Positions 62,298 through 64,000 of a stretch of 64,000 nt of DNA are shown one piece after another. Position numbers and translations under genes: made by a program. Numbering within the stretch: position 1 is the first letter of the stretch; each line of letters begins with the position of its first letter. The notes beneath the pieces were generated by a model. It was not told where the DNA came from and searched no databases. It saw nothing but the letters and a program-made list of their open reading frames with translations. The stretch is from Haloterrigena sp. KLK7 (GTDB lineage Archaea > Halobacteriota > Halobacteria > Halobacteriales > Natrialbaceae): positions 186,001 to 250,000 of the forward strand of contig NZ_CP149788.1 in the NCBI RefSeq assembly GCF_037914945.1. The letters are read 5' to 3'.

Positions 62298-64000
62298 ATG
62301 AATGGTGATGATGAAATAGACCCGTCTCAGATCACGCTCCCGTACGTGGAATCCGGAATGAAAATCGGCGACTACCGAGCTCGAGACCTCTGGTACGGCA
62401 CTCCGGGATTCATCGCTCTCGGTGGCGCGATCGGCGCGCTAACTGTGGGAGCAGACGACCTCATCATTCCGCTCACGGCAATCGGGCTGCCAGCGGCAGC
62501 AATCGGCCCGGTGTTTGCGAGTCGGGCTGACGACACCACGACTGGACTCGACAAAATGCGCTCCCCCATTCGCTACTTCCGACAGAAACGACAGCATCCG
62601 ATCCCCCAAGAGGACGCCGCTGACGACCTCGTACATGGCGTCCGGAAGATTCGCCGTGACGGCGCGGCGGTCATGGCTGATGGACGGATGGTTGGCTTGC
62701 TTCGGATCGAGCCACGGAATACGGACACCGAGACACGCGACGAGCTGCAGGCAGTCCTCTCGTCGCTCTCGACGCGGATCGATGAGACGCTCGAGCACGG
62801 CTTTCGATACTATTCGACGACAACCGAGTTCGATCCCTCGGAAGTGGTCGGCAAGTACCGTGAGGCCGCGTTCTCGGAGCACCTCGCCGGCGACGACTGG
62901 GCTGGCGCTCGCGAACTCTTGCACGACGTCGCCGACTGGTATGAGGGAAGTGAGGCACCGCGCTGGGACGCGAAGCAATGGCGCCATTACGTCGTCGTCG
63001 AGGTCGACAGCGAGGACGTCGACACGACCGGCCTCGATATGTCCGCATCTGTTCTCGACGGGATTAAGGAAGTCTTCGGCTCTGGCTCTGATGCCGGTGT
63101 CGACGACGAGGAATGGTATAGTCGGATGTCTGCTGCCCTCGAGAAGCGTCTCGAGCGTGTTGCGACAGTCTTCGGCGCTGTGACCGGCGTCGAGGTCGAA
63201 CGCGTCGGTCCCGCCGAAAACGCGCTCCTCCACAGCCGCTATTGGTCCGGCGTCGATCACAACTTCGACGACGTGACCGAGATTCGAGAGGGACGACTCG
63301 AGGAGATCCTCTCGGCGCCAAGCTATGACATCGACTCCGATCACATCCGCGTCGGCGATCAATACTGCAGAACCTACTGGATAGCCGAGTGGCCGGTCGA
63401 ACCCGATCCTGGATTCTTGCAGGGTCTTGTGACGATGAGCGGCGTCGATGTCGACGTGACGCTCCACGCCCAAGCACGGGACAAAGAGGAGACCGAGTAC
63501 GAGCTCGAGCACGCGATTGCCGAGATCGACGCCGATATCGAGGAGCGAGAGGAGGCGACCGATATTTCGGCGATGACGGTCGGTGACGACATGGAGGCGT
63601 ACGTACAGGCGTACAAACTCCTCCATAACACGTCCGTTCGTCCGTGGGACCTCAACGGCTACATTACTGTTCGCGCCGGGACGAGAGCCGCACTCGAGCG
63701 AGCAGAGAAGACGATCGAAAATGGCGCGACCTCGGACGATCTCAACTTCGACGTTGAGAAGCGCCGGGCGCTCGAGGATCGGTGTGAGGACATCCGCGAC
63801 GTCGCCGAGTCAACGCCCGCGAGTCTCACGCTACTCTCGCCCGATACGCGACAGCGCGACCTCTACGTTTCCGGGAGTCCGACCGCGCCTGACGTATACG
63901 ACGACGTCAGCCATCGCGACCGCTATACGATGGTTCTCGGTGGTACTCTTGGCGCTGCATTCCCGGGACTCTCGGCCGAGATTCGTCACGAGAACGGCGT
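62298..64000 (+). CDS. VirB4-like protein, N-terminal part (runs off the window)
   Basis: The frame is open from the ATG at 62298 to the window end, giving 567 residues with no stop. The N-terminus (about 35-75) has two adjacent membrane helices, as in PrgI-like segments fused to VirB4. A long acidic region follows, and the last visible part (MVLGGTLGAAFPGLSAEIRHENG) resembles the segment that precedes the Walker A motif in archaeal VirB4/TraC-type ATPases. No Walker A lies inside the visible part, so the ATPase call is inferred. A TATA-like ATTATTATTCAC at about 62267 fits the start. Confidence 0.6.
   Translation, partial: MNGDDEIDPSQITLPYVESGMKIGDYRARDLWYGTPGFIALGGAIGALTVGADDLIIPLTAIGLPAAAIGPVFASRADDTTTGLDKMRSPIRYFRQKRQHPIPQEDAADDLVHGVRKIRRDGAAVMADGRMVGLLRIEPRNTDTETRDELQAVLSSLSTRIDETLEHGFRYYSTTTEFDPSEVVGKYREAAFSEHLAGDDWAGARELLHDVADWYEGSEAPRWDAKQWRHYVVVEVDSEDVDTTGLDMSASVLDGIKEVFGSGSDAGVDDEEWYSRMSAALEKRLERVATVFGAVTGVEVERVGPAENALLHSRYWSGVDHNFDDVTEIREGRLEEILSAPSYDIDSDHIRVGDQYCRTYWIAEWPVEPDPGFLQGLVTMSGVDVDVTLHAQARDKEETEYELEHAIAEIDADIEEREEATDISAMTVGDDMEAYVQAYKLLHNTSVRPWDLNGYITVRAGTRAALERAEKTIENGATSDDLNFDVEKRRALEDRCEDIRDVAESTPASLTLLSPDTRQRDLYVSGSPTAPDVYDDVSHRDRYTMVLGGTLGAAFPGLSAEIRHENG

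Noticed and set aside
62439-63626. Long minus-strand open frame opposite the VirB4-like gene
   Set aside because: The plus-strand frame is continuous, acidic and starts with a promoter; the minus frame is a shadow of it.

Overview
The window reads as haloarchaeal DNA, most like the Natrialbales (inference from style; no database was searched). The grounds are high GC, very acidic proteins, twin-arginine signals on exported enzymes, an Orc1/Cdc6 origin, and many genes whose TATA-like box lies about 26-29 nt before the start codon, as in leaderless archaeal transcripts. No rRNA, tRNA or CRISPR array was found.

Layout. (1) 247-16140 is a carbohydrate island: GH115 alpha-glucuronidase, a Tat-exported beta-helix/LamG protein, mannonate dehydratase (UxuA), a very large Tat-exported LacZ-type GH2 enzyme, KDG kinase and KDPG aldolase. 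Together they outline glucuronoxylan or glucuronate use through mannonate, KDG and KDPG to pyruvate and glyceraldehyde-3-phosphate. The uronate isomerase and fructuronate reductase steps are not seen. A TnpB element with a hairpin-rich 3' end and an IS6-like relic interrupt the island. (2) 16632-21526 holds an MFS transporter, an RNA-ligase-like protein and an Orc1/Cdc6 gene set in a replication origin. The origin has eight tandem origin-recognition repeats on one side of cdc6 and an AT-rich zone bounded by inverted repeats on the other. (3) 22369-26564 encodes ETF beta, ETF alpha and a membrane Fe-S oxidoreductase of the ETF:(methyl)menaquinone oxidoreductase type, a route from acyl-CoA dehydrogenation to the quinone pool. 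(4) 27435-39265 holds a PutP-type symporter, a proline racemase/epimerase, convergent PEP carboxylase and PEP synthase, a YkvI-like transporter and an FAD amine/amino-acid oxidoreductase. (5) 39888-57843 is a catabolic region: hydantoinase/oxoprolinase A and B, an epimerase, an aminotransferase, methylmalonate-semialdehyde dehydrogenase, an HpcH aldolase, an SDR lacking its catalytic Tyr/Lys, glutamate dehydrogenase, an IclR regulator, a ThDP enzyme, glutaryl-CoA dehydrogenase, a CoA-transferase relic and a DMT transporter. (6) 58416-64000 carries a secreted nuclease with a lamin-tail domain, then small membrane and winged-helix genes, then a co-directional run resembling VirB2/VirB6/VirB4, suggesting the edge of an integrative or conjugative element.

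The most interesting unannotated signal is a 20-bp palindrome, TTACA-N3-GTAY-N3-TGTAA. It occurs at five places (27168, 37862, 46089, 46157, 54536), each upstream of a catabolic or transport gene in regions 4-5. Four of the five lie about 190-240 bp before the gene's TATA-like box. A second AT-rich element (AGTTTGATATA-type) occurs near the same loci and twice between the iclR and ThDP-enzyme genes. Together they suggest one regulon spread over about 30 kb.
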